The notes under the pieces: model-generated
What the model was told of the DNA's origin: nothing
Seen by the model: the letters and a program-made list of their open reading frames with translations, nothing else
Databases searched by the model: none
Program-made: the position numbers and the translations under genes
From: Natrinema marinum
Lineage (GTDB): Archaea > Halobacteriota > Halobacteria > Halobacteriales > Natrialbaceae
Assembly: GCF_024296685.1 (NCBI RefSeq)
Contig: NZ_CP100763.1
Coordinates: 372,001 to 436,000 of the forward strand
Length of the DNA: 64,000 nucleotides
Direction of reading: 5' to 3'
Shown here: piece by piece, positions 16,372 to 26,884 of the stretch
Numbering within the stretch: position 1 is the stretch's first letter
How the letters are laid out: every line of letters begins with the position of its first letter

Positions 16372-18243
16372 CTACCAGTGACCGAACAGCCGCTCGAAGA
16401 CGTTCCGATCGCTCGGTCGCTCGGCGAGCAGGACCGACCCCTCGACCTCGTTGACCACGTCCATGTGCAGGGAATCCGTCATCAGTCGCGAAATCACGCC
16501 TTCTTCGGTCGCGCCCAGCAGGACGAGCGGGTGATCGGCGGCCGCCCGACAGATGGTGTCCTCGACGTCGCCGGAATCGTCGACGACGAGTTCAGCGTCC
16601 TCGAGATCCCGCTCGGCGGCCCAGTCGGCGAGGAACTGCTCGCCGGCCTCGCGGTCGTCCGGGCCGGCGACGACGTGCAACAGCGTCACGTCGGCCCCGA
16701 TTTTCGTCTGTAGCGTCTGCGCGACCTCGGCACTCAGGTCGGAGTCCGGGCCGCCGGCGGTCGCCAAGAGGACCCGGGAGGTATCCAGCTCCCGATCTTT
16801 GAGGATGAGAAAGTCACAGGGGAGGTTGCTCGTCAGTTCGCTGATCCGGCGCTCGGCGCGGCCGGAACTCCAGGGTCGGTCGGTGCCCCAGCCGAGCAAG
16901 ACGAGGTCGGACCGCTCGCGTTCGGCGGTGGCGAAGACGTCCTCGAACGACCGGTGGGAGACGACCGTCGACGTCTCGCAGGGCACGTCGTAGGCGTCGG
17001 CCCGCTTCCGGACGTCCGCCATGCGCTCTTCGGATTCGGCGACGATCCGTTCGGTCTGGCCGGCCCCGTAGCGCATCGACGTCCGGTTGGGCATCTGGAC
17101 GACGTGGACGGCGTGGATGATCGCGTTCTCGCGGCCGCTGGCCAGCGTGCAGGCGAAGTCGACGATCGCCGACTCGGTCCGCGGGTTCGCGATGGGGACG
17201 AGGATACGATAGGCGTCCTCGTCGTCGCCGTGAATCTCGGTCGTGTTGATCAGCGGCACATAGGAGCGGCCCGCGTAGCCGCCGAACACCCACTCCCCGA
17301 TCGAGAGCTGTCTGTCGGCGCCCTCGAAGCGGGCCGACTCGAGGCGGTGTTCGCTGGTCTGGAAGTAGTTGACGACGGTGACGAGGGCGATGCCGCCGAT
17401 GGTGTTGCCCAGCAGGACCGGGAGGACGAAGCCGTAGAGCCCGGTCAAGAGGGCGAGTTCGCCGGCCAGCACCAGATACACCATCTCGGTAAAGGAGACG
17501 ACGACGTGGAACAGGTCGCCCAGCGGGATGGCGAGGAAGGCCATGTAGACGACGACGAGCCGCGAAATTGTGTCGCGGGAGGCGTAGACGATCCAGACGA
17601 CGCCGGCAACGATCAGGCCCGCGAAGGCCGCCTTCGAGAAGAGGGTCCACCACGCCGTCTCGACGCCGTGTCGGGAGAGTTCCATCGCGGCGTCCCTTGC
17701 TGCCTCGTCGAAGACGCCGCCGTACGAGAGCGCGATCGCGCCCAGGGCGCCGCCGGTGAAGTTGCCCGCCAGCACGATCGTCCAGTGTCGCAGCAAGGCG
17801 GGAACGCTGGCCAGCCGTTCCAGAGTCAGCGCGACCGGCGGCAGCGTGTTCTCGGTGTACAGTTGGTAGCCGCCGATGATGATATAGATGAAGCCGAGCG
17901 GATAGAGGAGTTTGCTCAGGATCGGATGGCCGTCGGTCGAGGCCGTCAGCGAGGCGTAGAGCAAGAACGTGATGGTGATCGCGAAGCCGGCCGCTAGACC
18001 GCTGAAGAACAGTTCGCGGCTTCCGGACGTGATCTCCTCGTCGGCCGCGGCGACGATCCGCTGGAAGATCTCGTCGGAGGAAAACCGGTCGCGGACGACC
18101 GCGCCGACCGCCGGTGCACCGCTTCTGGACCGCTCGACGGCCTCGCGGACCTGTTCCTGGTCGGTCCGGTCTCGGTCCGGTCGGCGTCGCTCGACCGGCG
18201 CGGAGTCCGTACGCCGCTGGTCGGGAGGATCGCGCTCGCTCAT
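16372..18243 (-). CDS. Formate/nitrite-type channel fused to two UspA domains
   Basis: Has 623 residues. A charged 50-residue N-terminus is followed by an FNT channel of six helices at about 70-295 (RELFFSGLAAGFAITITFLL, then LYTENTLPPVALTLE and GNFTGGALGAIALS, the family loop and half-helix motifs). Two universal stress domains follow, about 345-482 and 488-608. The second has a nucleotide-loop-like LLGATEEGVISRL segment. FNT proteins pass small monocarboxylates, nitrite or hydrosulfide. The UspA pair probably senses ATP/ADP on the cytosolic face and gates the channel. The gene stands alone. Confidence 0.88.
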   Translation of the reverse strand: MSERDPPDQRRTDSAPVERRRPDRDRTDQEQVREAVERSRSGAPAVGAVVRDRFSSDEIFQRIVAAADEEITSGSRELFFSGLAAGFAITITFLLYASLTASTDGHPILSKLLYPLGFIYIIIGGYQLYTENTLPPVALTLERLASVPALLRHWTIVLAGNFTGGALGAIALSYGGVFDEAARDAAMELSRHGVETAWWTLFSKAAFAGLIVAGVVWIVYASRDTISRLVVVYMAFLAIPLGDLFHVVVSFTEMVYLVLAGELALLTGLYGFVLPVLLGNTIGGIALVTVVNYFQTSEHRLESARFEGADRQLSIGEWVFGGYAGRSYVPLINTTEIHGDDEDAYRILVPIANPRTESAIVDFACTLASGRENAIIHAVHVVQMPNRTSMRYGAGQTERIVAESEERMADVRKRADAYDVPCETSTVVSHRSFEDVFATAERERSDLVLLGWGTDRPWSSGRAERRISELTSNLPCDFLILKDRELDTSRVLLATAGGPDSDLSAEVAQTLQTKIGADVTLLHVVAGPDDREAGEQFLADWAAERDLEDAELVVDDSGDVEDTICRAAADHPLVLLGATEEGVISRLMTDSLHMDVVNEVEGSVLLAERPSDRNVFERLFGHW

Positions 18244-18369
18244 TGTCAGGTACGAACCCGTAACGAGACGACGCGTTTAGTATCTGTTATTAGCGGCCGT
18301 TACTGGGGTCGCGGTCGGTGAGAGCGCCGACCGATCTCGAGCCGTCGAGCGCCTCACCCGGCTCGAGGC

Positions 18370-19467
18370 CTACAGCGAGTCGGGGTCGAGTCGGCCGACG
18401 CCCGACCGAAGTGCGAGGAATGCGGCGACGCCGAGCAGACAGTAAACCCCGAGCAGCCCCCAGGTCGTCGCCGTCTGGGTGCCGATGGCGAACTTCGCGA
18501 CGGTGTTCGCGGGGTGTTCGGGCAGCACCGTCGCGACGACCAGCGCGCCGACGGTGGCCACCGAGTAGAGCAGTTGGGCCTGTCGTCTGTCGGGTGCCCA
18601 CAGCGCGACCGCGACGCCGCCGGCGACGACGAGCAGCGACAGCGCGGCCACCAGCACGATCAGCGCCGCGGGGCTCGCGATCGAGGTGCCGTTGATCGAC
18701 AGCAAGAGGAGCCAGGCGACCGCCTGAATCGGTGCCAGCCCCGCCGTCGCCAGCAGCTTCGCGTCGATCACGTCCGCCAGCGAGAGTGGCGCGACCCGGA
18801 GTAACTCGAGGGTGCCCCGCTGGCGCTCCTCGATGAGCGAGTCGACGGCGATCGAGCCGCTGATGAACACCGGCAGGAACAGCAAGAGTGGCAGCAACAC
18901 GGTGTAGGTGAAGCCGACGTACGGGCTCGCGCCGACCTCGTCCGGAACGGGGAGCGGCGCTCGCTCGAGGCGGCCAGCGTTGGCGTTTCGCTCGCGCTCG
19001 ACGCGCTCGACTTGCTCTAAGGTGTCCCGAAGCTGGACGACGAGCAGCGTCGTCCGAATCCCTTCCTCGGGCGCGGTGACTCTGACGCTAAGCCGTCCAT
19101 CGTCGTTCCTGTTCGCGTCGAGGACGGCCGTGACTCGGCCGGTGTCGAAGGCCTCGTAAGCGGCGCTGCGGTCCTCGTAGAACGCCGCCGAGACGCCGTC
19201 GCGGTCGTCCGCGACCGCGAGCAGCGTGTCGGGATCGTCGCCGGTGACGGCGATCTCGGCCTGATAGCCGTCGACGGAGCCGGGATCGTACAGCGAGACG
19301 AGGCCGACGACCAGGAACGAGGAGAACGCCGCGATGAACAACTGGATCGCCAGCGCCAGGATGATCGTCTTCTCCGAGCGCAGCGAGCGTAGCTCTCGGC
19401 GGGCGACCGCCCAGCGCGATCCCCAACTCGAGCCCGACCCGCCGTCGCTGACGCGCTCACGCGACAA
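18370..19467 (-). CDS. ABC-2 type exporter permease
   Basis: A 365-residue membrane protein. It has one N-terminal helix (TIILALAIQLFIAAFSSFLV), an extracellular domain of about 150 residues and five or six C-terminal helices, the NatB/ABC-2 layout. The segment SLIEERQRGTLELLRVAPLS is the cytosolic coupling loop. Its first 11 bases overlap the upstream permease-protease gene, so the two are co-translated. It presumably forms a heterodimer with that protein and is driven by the ATPase at 21325-22242. The exported substrate is unknown. Confidence 0.88.
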   Translation of the reverse strand: MSRERVSDGGSGSSWGSRWAVARRELRSLRSEKTIILALAIQLFIAAFSSFLVVGLVSLYDPGSVDGYQAEIAVTGDDPDTLLAVADDRDGVSAAFYEDRSAAYEAFDTGRVTAVLDANRNDDGRLSVRVTAPEEGIRTTLLVVQLRDTLEQVERVERERNANAGRLERAPLPVPDEVGASPYVGFTYTVLLPLLLFLPVFISGSIAVDSLIEERQRGTLELLRVAPLSLADVIDAKLLATAGLAPIQAVAWLLLLSINGTSIASPAALIVLVAALSLLVVAGGVAVALWAPDRRQAQLLYSVATVGALVVATVLPEHPANTVAKFAIGTQTATTWGLLGVYCLLGVAAFLALRSGVGRLDPDSL

Positions 19468-21324
19468 GGGCGATCACCCCGAGGTTGTAGGCTGCGTGAA
19501 CCAGCGTGGCCGCGAGGAAGCCGGCGGCGTAGCCCGTCCGGCCGCGGCTCGCCCCGAGCGCCGAGAGGATCGCCGTCGCGACGTGCAGGGCCAGCGGCGC
19601 GAGAAAGACCGCGAGCAGGACGAGCGGGTCGCTAGAGACCGCAGGGCCGAACGCGGCGGCACCGACCGAGAGCTCGGGCAGGCCGACGAACTGGACGACG
19701 TGGGTGAGCTTCTCGCCGACGAAGAAGCCGGCTCCCGAGAGCGCACCGAGTACCGCGGCGGTCCGCAGCGTCGCGTCGAACCGCGAGCGGGCGAAGCCGG
19801 CGTAGACGTGGATGCTCTTCGCGATCTCCTCGACGCCAGCGGCGATGACGATGATAACCGGCACCGCGACCGCCTGCGGGACGGCAAAGAGGAGCGCGAC
19901 GGCGAGCAACTGGCTCGCGAAGACGAAGGGGATAAAGAGGATCGACAGCAGCGGAACACTCCGCCGGCCGCGGATACGGCTCGCGATCGCGTCGATCACC
20001 TTCGCCGGAATCGGCTTCTGGGCGAACATGTCCTCCTCGCGGTAGACGCCGATTCCGAGCAGGAAGAAGACGGCCGCGCTGCAATAGAACGGCGCAGTCG
20101 AGAACAGGTACTCGCCGGCGGTGGCGGACTGACTCTGCAGATCCATCACGACCAGCGTCAGCGGCGAGATCAGCGCGACGGCGTGGACATCGGTGAAGAT
20201 CGCCGGGATAAACGTGTACGTCGTCAGGAAGACGCTGATCGTGACCGTCACGAACGTCAGTTCTTTGAACGAGCGGGCGAGCATCGCGCCGATGAACGTC
20301 GAGCCGAGAAAGAGCAGGGCGATCGGCAGCGCCGCCGCGACGGCCAGCGGGCCGCCGCCGATCGCGACCGCGATGGCGACGACGATGGCGGCGAGGCCGC
20401 AGAGATACGGCAGGGTCTTGCCCGCCACGATCTCGAGGCGCGAGGCCGGCGAGACCAGCAGTAGTTCCCCGCGGCGCTTGACCCGCTCGTCCATGATCGT
20501 GCTCCCGTAGGCCTGGATGACGAAGTTCATCGGCACGACGAACAGGAAGGCGAGCACGAGCGACTGGAAGGGAAACGGCGGCGCGATCGAGCCGGGCGTC
20601 CCCGGAGCCGTCGACGCCGTCGAGCCGCCGCCGAGACCGGGAACTTGCAGGCGACCGTCCTCGCCGCTGTCGGCACCGGCTCCGCTGCTTCCGCCACTCG
20701 TGTCGGTCCGGCTCGGCTCGCCGTCGCCGCCGTCCGCGCCACCGGTTCCGTCGCCGGAACCACCTGCGGACCCACCGTCGCCGCTCCCGCCGCCGCTGGG
20801 CGACCCGCCGAGATCGCGGCTCTGGTAGTCCATCGAGACGAGAACCGGATAGGCGGCCGCTTCGTCGGACTCCTCGTCCATCAGTTTCGCGTTGTACGAC
20901 TCGACGGCGTCCCGGAACTCGTTGGCGGCGGCCTTGCCGTTCTCGCCGACGTAACCGATCCGACCGTCTCGCATTACGATCACGTCGGCGTTCGCTCCGC
21001 CTCCGCCGTCGGTCTCGATGTCCTCGAGCGGGAGCGCCCGGAACTGCTCGCTGTCGACGGCGGCGTCGTAGTAGGGGCTGTCCGCGTCGACGCCGACGAC
21101 GTAGATCTCTCGCTCGAGGCCGAGCCCAGAGTCGGCGACCGTCGCTCCAGCGGTCCCGACCGCGAGGACCATCACGACGAGGGCCACCGCCGTCTTCCGA
21201 TCGACGGTATCGGCGCTGCGGGAGACCTCCCAGCGCGCGATGCGGGCCGTACGCGCGGCGAAGACGCGGAGACGATGCGGAAGCCGCCGCAGACGCCCGA
21301 CGAAGCCGGGAGGACGGCCCTCGC

Positions 21325-21328
<4 letters not shown>
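19457..21328 (-). CDS. ABC-2 permease fused to PrsW-type intramembrane protease
   Basis: Has 623 residues in two halves. Residues 1-430 are an ABC-2 permease: a helix at about 47-65, a large outer domain with a Gly/Ser-rich stretch (174-250), the coupling loop MDERVKRRGELLLVSPASRL, and further helices. Residues 455-623 are a multi-helix PrsW-like metalloprotease with EEIAK (Glu500, Glu501, Lys504), FFVGE (Glu539), His582 and HAAYN (His611, Asn615). It overlaps the ATPase gene by four bases and the second permease gene by 11. The fused protease may cut the exported substrate or a membrane partner. Confidence 0.85.
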
Positions 21329-22242
<914 letters not shown>

Positions 22243-22362
22243 TGGATAGCGCGACCGAGGGAGTCACCCCAGTAAAGTCTAGCGGCCAACGACTGTCGGG
22301 GGTCGCCGACAGCTCGGCGTACGGACCAAACCACCAAAGCCGGGGATAGCGTAGTGATAGGT

Positions 22363-22797
22363 ATGACTCGAGTCCGGACCGCAAACACGCCGAACGGCCG
22401 TCGCCTCGAGGTTTCGACCGTCGTCGCCGTCCCGGCGGCCGACGCCTGGGACGCCATCGTCGATACGACCCGGTGGCCGGAGTGGTCGCCGATCGTTCTC
22501 GGCGTCGAGTCGACGGAGCGCCGGATTCGGACCGGGACGACCGGCCGGGTGCGACTCCCCGGCGTCTGGGTCCCGTTCCGGATCGCCTCGTGTGCCGAGC
22601 GCCGGTGGACCTGGCGCGTGACGGGGGTTCCGGCCGCCGGTCACCGCGTCGACGACCTTCGCGACGAGCGGTGTCGGATCGCGTTCGAACTGCCGCCATC
22701 ACAGGCGGGTTCCGCACCGATCAGCCTGCGCTCGCTCGAGAATCTGGAAGCGCTGCTCGAGGGCGACGAGGCGACCGGTCGAAGAGAGACGCCCTGA
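22363..22797 (+). CDS. SRPBCC (START/polyketide cyclase-like) protein
   Basis: Has 144 residues. The opening strand EVSTVVAVPAADAWDAIVDT followed by RWPEWSPIVLGVE is the classic start of an SRPBCC domain, which forms a deep hydrophobic pocket for lipids or other small ligands. The strand with FRIASCAERRWTWRVTGVPA lies mid-domain and a C-terminal helix follows (SLRSLENLEALLEG). Ligand and role are unknown. It is divergent from the ABC exporter operon. Confidence 0.82.
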   Translation: MTRVRTANTPNGRRLEVSTVVAVPAADAWDAIVDTTRWPEWSPIVLGVESTERRIRTGTTGRVRLPGVWVPFRIASCAERRWTWRVTGVPAAGHRVDDLRDERCRIAFELPPSQAGSAPISLRSLENLEALLEGDEATGRRETP

Positions 22798-22898
22798 TCG
22801 GTGGGTTTATCCGGTCCTCGTCAGTCTTCCACACCGAAAATGACTCGCGGTGAGACACGACGCGACGGCGACCGCCGACCGGTTCGCTGGGGGAGAGC

Positions 22899-23732
22899 AT
22901 GGTCTCAGTAGTCGAGTTGTTCGTTCGGATCGCCGGCGAGAATCCGGTCGTTCAGGGGCTCGTGGGCGGGATCGTCATTGCGACGTTGAACTTGCTCGGG
23001 GCGTCGCTGGTGCTCGTCTGGCGCGATCCCTCCGAACGCGCGCTCGACGGCGCGCTCGGGTTCGCGGCCGGCGTGATGCTCGCCGCCGCCTTCACCAGCC
23101 TCATCATTCCGGGGATCGAGCAGTACTCCGGCGGCGATCCGATTCCGACGCTCGTCGGCGTCGTCCTCGGGGTCGTCTTCCTCGACCGCGCCGACGGGCT
23201 CGTCCCCCACGCCCATTACCTGTTGACCGGGAACAGGCGCACGGACGAGGCCGACCCGAGCACGTCGCTGCCCCTCGAGAACGAGCGACTGACTCCAGTT
23301 ATCCTGTTCATCCTGGCGATCACGCTCCACAATATGCCCGAGGGACTGGCCGTGGGCGTCGGCTTCGGCTCCGGCAACGTCGAGAACGCGATTCCGCTCA
23401 TGCTCGCGATCGGGATCCAGAACGTTCCGGAGGGGCTCGCCGTTTCGGTGGCCGCGATCAACGCGGGGCTGGACCGGCGTTTCTACGCGGCCTTCGCCGG
23501 CCTGCGTTCCGGCGCGGTCGAAATCCCGCTCGCGGTGCTGGGCGCGCTGGCGGTGAGCGTCGTCGAGCCGCTGTTGCCCTACGCGATGGGCTTTGCCGCG
23601 GGAGCGATGCTGTTCGTCATCTCGGACGAGATCATCCCGGAGACCCACACTCGCGGCTACGAACGGATCGCCACGCTCGGCGTGATGGCCGGCGTGATCG
23701 TGATGCTCTATCTCGACGTGAGTCTGGGATAG
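22899..23732 (+). CDS. ZIP-family metal transporter
   Basis: A 277-residue protein with eight likely helices. The metal-site helices read TLHNMPEGLAVGVGFGSGN (helix 4, with the HNxPEG motif) and IGIQNVPEGLAVSVA (helix 5). The N-terminal repeat has GFAAGVMLAAAFTSLIIPG. The family imports zinc or other divalent metals. The loop between helices 3 and 4 is short and has one His pair (VPHAHYL). A purine-rich GGGGGAGAG just before the ATG supports the start. Confidence 0.92.
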   Translation: MVSVVELFVRIAGENPVVQGLVGGIVIATLNLLGASLVLVWRDPSERALDGALGFAAGVMLAAAFTSLIIPGIEQYSGGDPIPTLVGVVLGVVFLDRADGLVPHAHYLLTGNRRTDEADPSTSLPLENERLTPVILFILAITLHNMPEGLAVGVGFGSGNVENAIPLMLAIGIQNVPEGLAVSVAAINAGLDRRFYAAFAGLRSGAVEIPLAVLGALAVSVVEPLLPYAMGFAAGAMLFVISDEIIPETHTRGYERIATLGVMAGVIVMLYLDVSLG

Positions 23733-23764
23733 CGCCCCACTGCTGATTTCGACTGGAACTCGAT

Positions 23765-24394
23765 CTACGGCGGCCGTTCGATCGAGAACCGATCTCCCAG
23801 CCGTGCGTAGCGACTCCCCGCGAGCCGGCCGACGGCGTCGATCTCGTCGATGTCGATCTTCCTGTCGCTCGTCACGGACTCGTCGAGGTGGACGTGACGA
23901 ACTTCGCCGAGGACGAGCGTCGACCCGCCCACGTCGATCAGGTCGTGGAGGTCGCACTCGAAGGCGACCTTCGCGCCGGCGACGCGGGGCGGCTCGACGG
24001 CGGCCGACTCGGCGCGCTCGAGGTCGGCGTGATCGAACTCGCTCTCGCCGGCGGGCAGCGTGGCGCTGGTCTCGTTCATCGCCTCGGCCAACTCCTCCGT
24101 GACGAGGTTGACGACGAATTCGCCGGTGTCGCGGGCGTTGCGCGGCGTGTCCTTCAGCCCGTCCGCGCCGTCGACGGGCGCGAACAGCAAGACCGGCGGC
24201 GCGACCGACGCGACGGTGAAGAAGCTATAGGGCGCGAGGTTGTCGACGCCGTCGTCGCTCGTGGTGCTCACCCACGCGATCGGCCGCGGGACGACCGCGC
24301 TCGAGAGGATTCGATACAACGAGCCGTCGTGGTCGTCGACGTCGATTTCGAGGGCTGCTCCGTCCTCGCTGTCCGCCCGTCCGCCGTCCGTCAT
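23765..24394 (-). CDS. Flavin reductase family protein
   Basis: Has 209 residues with a split-barrel FMN-binding domain. SSAVVPRPIAWVSTTSDDGV is the typical opening, followed by NLAPYSFFTVASVAPPVLLF and KDTPRNARDTGEFVVNLV. The family reduces free flavin or carries FMN in small oxidoreductases. An HxlR-type regulator with an N-terminal Cys is divergently transcribed 135 bases away and is a natural candidate regulator, so a role in response to quinones, aldehydes or oxidants is plausible. Confidence 0.9.
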   Translation of the reverse strand: MTDGGRADSEDGAALEIDVDDHDGSLYRILSSAVVPRPIAWVSTTSDDGVDNLAPYSFFTVASVAPPVLLFAPVDGADGLKDTPRNARDTGEFVVNLVTEELAEAMNETSATLPAGESEFDHADLERAESAAVEPPRVAGAKVAFECDLHDLIDVGGSTLVLGEVRHVHLDESVTSDRKIDIDEIDAVGRLAGSRYARLGDRFSIERPP

Positions 24395-24529
24395 CGACGC
24401 CCCTCCGCCGGCCGCGTTGTGGCTGCAGCCGTCGACGCCGTCTTCCCGATTGCTACTAACACGATGTTACCCGGTTCGGATGCGAACTACTAAAGCGATT
24501 CGCGACGTAGGCATCACCGGATACTATCG

Positions 24530-24880
24530 ATGTCATCGCCACAGACGAAACCTCGCGAGCGAAATCAGGATGCCTGCCCCGTCATCGCCTCCCTCGAGCA
24601 GATCGGCTCGCAGTGGCGACTCGCCGTGCTCCACGAACTGTTAGACGGTGAGCAGCGATTCAACGAACTCAAGCGCTCGACCGGCGCGAACGCACGCACC
24701 CTCTCGCGGGTTCTCGACGATCTCGGCGAGATGGGCTTCGTCGAGCGTCGCATCGAGGAGGACGCCCCCGTCGCCACGTTCTACAGCCTCACCGACAAAG
24801 GCGAGTCGCTGGAGCCGGTCTTCGACGAAATCGAGTGCTGGGCCGGTGCCTGGCTCGAAGAGAGCGCGCTCGAGCACTGA
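24530..24880 (+). CDS. HxlR-family winged-helix regulator
   Basis: Has 116 residues. The hallmark DACPVIASLEQIGSQW includes the conserved N-terminal Cys, followed by RFNELKRSTGANARTLSRVL (recognition helix region) and GFVERRI (wing). HxlR/YodB-type proteins often sense electrophiles or oxidants through this Cys. The intergenic region holds two similar TACTAA stretches (GCTACTAA and AACTACTAA) that could be operator half-sites. The divergent flavin reductase gene is the likely target. Confidence 0.9.
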   Translation: MSSPQTKPRERNQDACPVIASLEQIGSQWRLAVLHELLDGEQRFNELKRSTGANARTLSRVLDDLGEMGFVERRIEEDAPVATFYSLTDKGESLEPVFDEIECWAGAWLEESALEH

Positions 24881-24911
24881 ATCGACAATTTAGAACGGCA
24901 CCGCGCCGGCC

Positions 24912-26069
24912 TCAGGTGTGGTCTTCGACGAACGCCTCGATCCGGTTGAGCGCTCGCTTGAGATCCTCGAGCCCGGTCGCGTAGGAGACCCGCAGGTGGC
25001 CTTCGCCGACGTCGCCGAAGACGTCGCCGGGGACGACCGCGACGCCCTGCTCACGCAGGACTTCCTCGGCGAACTCCTCCGCCGTGAAGTTCTCGGGGAC
25101 CTCCGGGAAACAGTAGAACGCGCCTTTGGCTTCGAAGACGTCCATCCCGATCTCCCGAAAGCGCGAGAGGACGAACCGCCGCCGCCGATCGTACTGCTCG
25201 ACCATCTCGCGGACATCGTTCTCGCAGGAGTCTAAGGCCTCGAGGGCGGCGTACTGGGCCGTCGTCGGGGCCGAAAGCATCGTATACTGGTGGATCTTGT
25301 TCATCGCGCCGATCGCGTCCGCGGGGCCGAGCGCGTAGCCAAGTCGGAGGCCGGTCATCGCGTGGGCCTTCGAGAAGCCGTTGAAGACGATGGTGCGCTC
25401 GCGCATTCCCGGAAGACTCGCGATCGAGGCGTGCTCGCCGTCGTAGGTCAACTCGGCGTAGATCTCGTCCGAGAAGACCGTCTGGTCGTGCTCGCGGGCG
25501 AACTCGGCGATCGGCTCGAGGTCTTCTTCGGGCATGATCGCCCCCGTCGGATTGTTCGGGTAACACAGCACCAGCACGTCCGCGTCGGCCGCGCCGGCTT
25601 CCTCGAGGCCCTCGACGGTGAGCCGGAAGTCGTCCGCCTCTTTCGTGGGGACGGGCAACACCTCGCCGCCGGCGAAGATCACGCCGGGCTCGTAGGAGAT
25701 GTACGCGGGCTGGGCGATCGCGACCGTGTCGCCGGGGTCGACGAACGCGCGGAAGGCCAGGTCGACCGCCTCGCTCGCACCGGCGGTCACGATGATCTCC
25801 TCGTCGGGATCGTAGCCCAGGTCGAACCGGTCTGCGACGTAGTCGGCGATCGCCTCGCGGAGCTCGCGCTTGCCTCGGTTGGCCGTGTAGGAGGTCTTGC
25901 CCTGTTCCAGGGACGTGATCGCGGCGTCGCGGGCCGCCCACGGCGTCGCGAAGTCGGGCTCGCCCACACCGAGGGAGATGACATCGTCGCGCTCCTCGGC
26001 GATCTCGAAGAACCGGCGGATGCCCGACGGCGGGACCGCTTGCACCCGCTCTGACAGTTCGAACGTCAT
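24912..26069 (-). CDS. Class I/II PLP-dependent aminotransferase
   Basis: Has 385 residues of fold type I. Visible landmarks are SLGVGEPDFATPWAARDAA, TAGASEAVDLAFRAF, the CYPNNPTGAI loop with the conserved Asn, SDEIYAELTYDG, and the Schiff-base Lys in IVFNGFSKAHAMTGLRLGY. Aspartate or aromatic aminotransferase activity is likely; the exact amino acid is not determined. The start lies two bases after the stop of the Lrp-family gene, so the two form an operon, and that regulator may control this enzyme in response to amino acids. Confidence 0.93.
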   Translation of the reverse strand: MTFELSERVQAVPPSGIRRFFEIAEERDDVISLGVGEPDFATPWAARDAAITSLEQGKTSYTANRGKRELREAIADYVADRFDLGYDPDEEIIVTAGASEAVDLAFRAFVDPGDTVAIAQPAYISYEPGVIFAGGEVLPVPTKEADDFRLTVEGLEEAGAADADVLVLCYPNNPTGAIMPEEDLEPIAEFAREHDQTVFSDEIYAELTYDGEHASIASLPGMRERTIVFNGFSKAHAMTGLRLGYALGPADAIGAMNKIHQYTMLSAPTTAQYAALEALDSCENDVREMVEQYDRRRRFVLSRFREIGMDVFEAKGAFYCFPEVPENFTAEEFAEEVLREQGVAVVPGDVFGDVGEGHLRVSYATGLEDLKRALNRIEAFVEDHT

Positions 26070-26071
26070 GG

Positions 26072-26557
26072 TCAGGGCGAAAAGGAGAGGCGGTCGTCGT
26101 CCTCGCCGTCGCCGAGTTCGATCCCGTTTTCCTTGTAGGAGGTCATCACGTAGTGGGTGACCGTCTGGGTGATCTCGGGGACGGGCGCGACCTTCTCGCT
26201 GATGAACTGCGAGACCTCGCGAATGGAGTCGCCCTCGACTTCCATGTCGAAGTCGTAGTCGCCGCTGACCAGCCGCAGGGCCGTCACCTGCGGGAATCGC
26301 GCGAGGCGCTCTGCGATGTCGTCGTAGCCCGTCTCGCGGTCGAGTCGGACGTTCAACTCGACCTCGGCGCGGACCCGCTCGTCCTCGAGCCGGTCCCAGT
26401 CGACGACCGCCTGGTAGCCACGCACCAGGCCCGCTGCCTCGAGTTCCTCGATTGCTGCTTCGACCTCGTCTTCCTCGAGGTCGGTCATTCGCGCGATATC
26501 GGCCGCGGAGTACCGCGCGTTCTCACGAAGCAACTCGAGCACCTCGCGTTCGCTCAT
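26072..26557 (-). CDS. Lrp/AsnC-family transcriptional regulator
   Basis: Has 161 residues. An N-terminal winged helix (LELLRENARYSAADIARMTD, then EVEAAIEELEAAGLVRGYQA) is joined to a RAM/AsnC effector domain (AEVELNVRLDRETGYDDIAE, ALRLVSGDYDFDMEVEG). The protein should bind an amino acid and regulate its own operon. The promoter region at 26584-26597 contains two copies of GTTCT five bases apart (AGTTCTAACGTTCT), a possible autoregulatory site, though this is weak evidence. Confidence 0.92.
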   Translation of the reverse strand: MSEREVLELLRENARYSAADIARMTDLEEDEVEAAIEELEAAGLVRGYQAVVDWDRLEDERVRAEVELNVRLDRETGYDDIAERLARFPQVTALRLVSGDYDFDMEVEGDSIREVSQFISEKVAPVPEITQTVTHYVMTSYKENGIELGDGEDDDRLSFSP

Positions 26558-26696
26558 ACTGCGTGGAAGCGCGAGCGCGAGTAAAGTTCTAACGTTCTCG
26601 CAGCGGTCGCCGGCCGGCGGGCGGGCGCAGTTCGACCTCGGCCCCGGAACACCCCCGTCGACGCGTCACTTCGGACTGGCCGATCGAGACGCGGTG

Positions 26697-26828
26697 GCGC
26701 GCGCTGTCAGTTCGGCCGAACGAAAGTGTGGCCGAACGACGACAGCGCGCGAGGGATGAGTGAGCGAGCGAAGCGAGCGAACGAATCGGCTGGGGAGGGC
26801 GCGGCGATTCCGTGTCGCCACGGTAGCA
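26697..26828 (+). repeat. Dispersed structured repeat, copy B
   Basis: The element opens with a two-part hairpin: GCGCGCTGTC (26699-26708) with GACAGCGCGC (26741-26750), enclosing GTTCGGCC (26710-26717) with GGCCGAAC (26730-26737). The block at 26751-26828 then repeats the block of copy A at 627-698, starting GAGGGATGAG and ending GTAGCAG, with one 8-base insertion. It lies in a 327-base gap that has no gene otherwise. In copy B the element runs antisense to both neighbours. Confidence 0.7.
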
Positions 26829-26884
26829 GACGCTTCTCCGTGCGACAGCCGACGAGTAACGGGCGACCGAAATCCGCGTCCGGA

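Noticed and set aside
24912-26069. Aminotransferase here and at 49292-50437 as a recent duplication
   Set aside because: They share only family-level motifs; sequence differs throughout and neighbours are unrelated.
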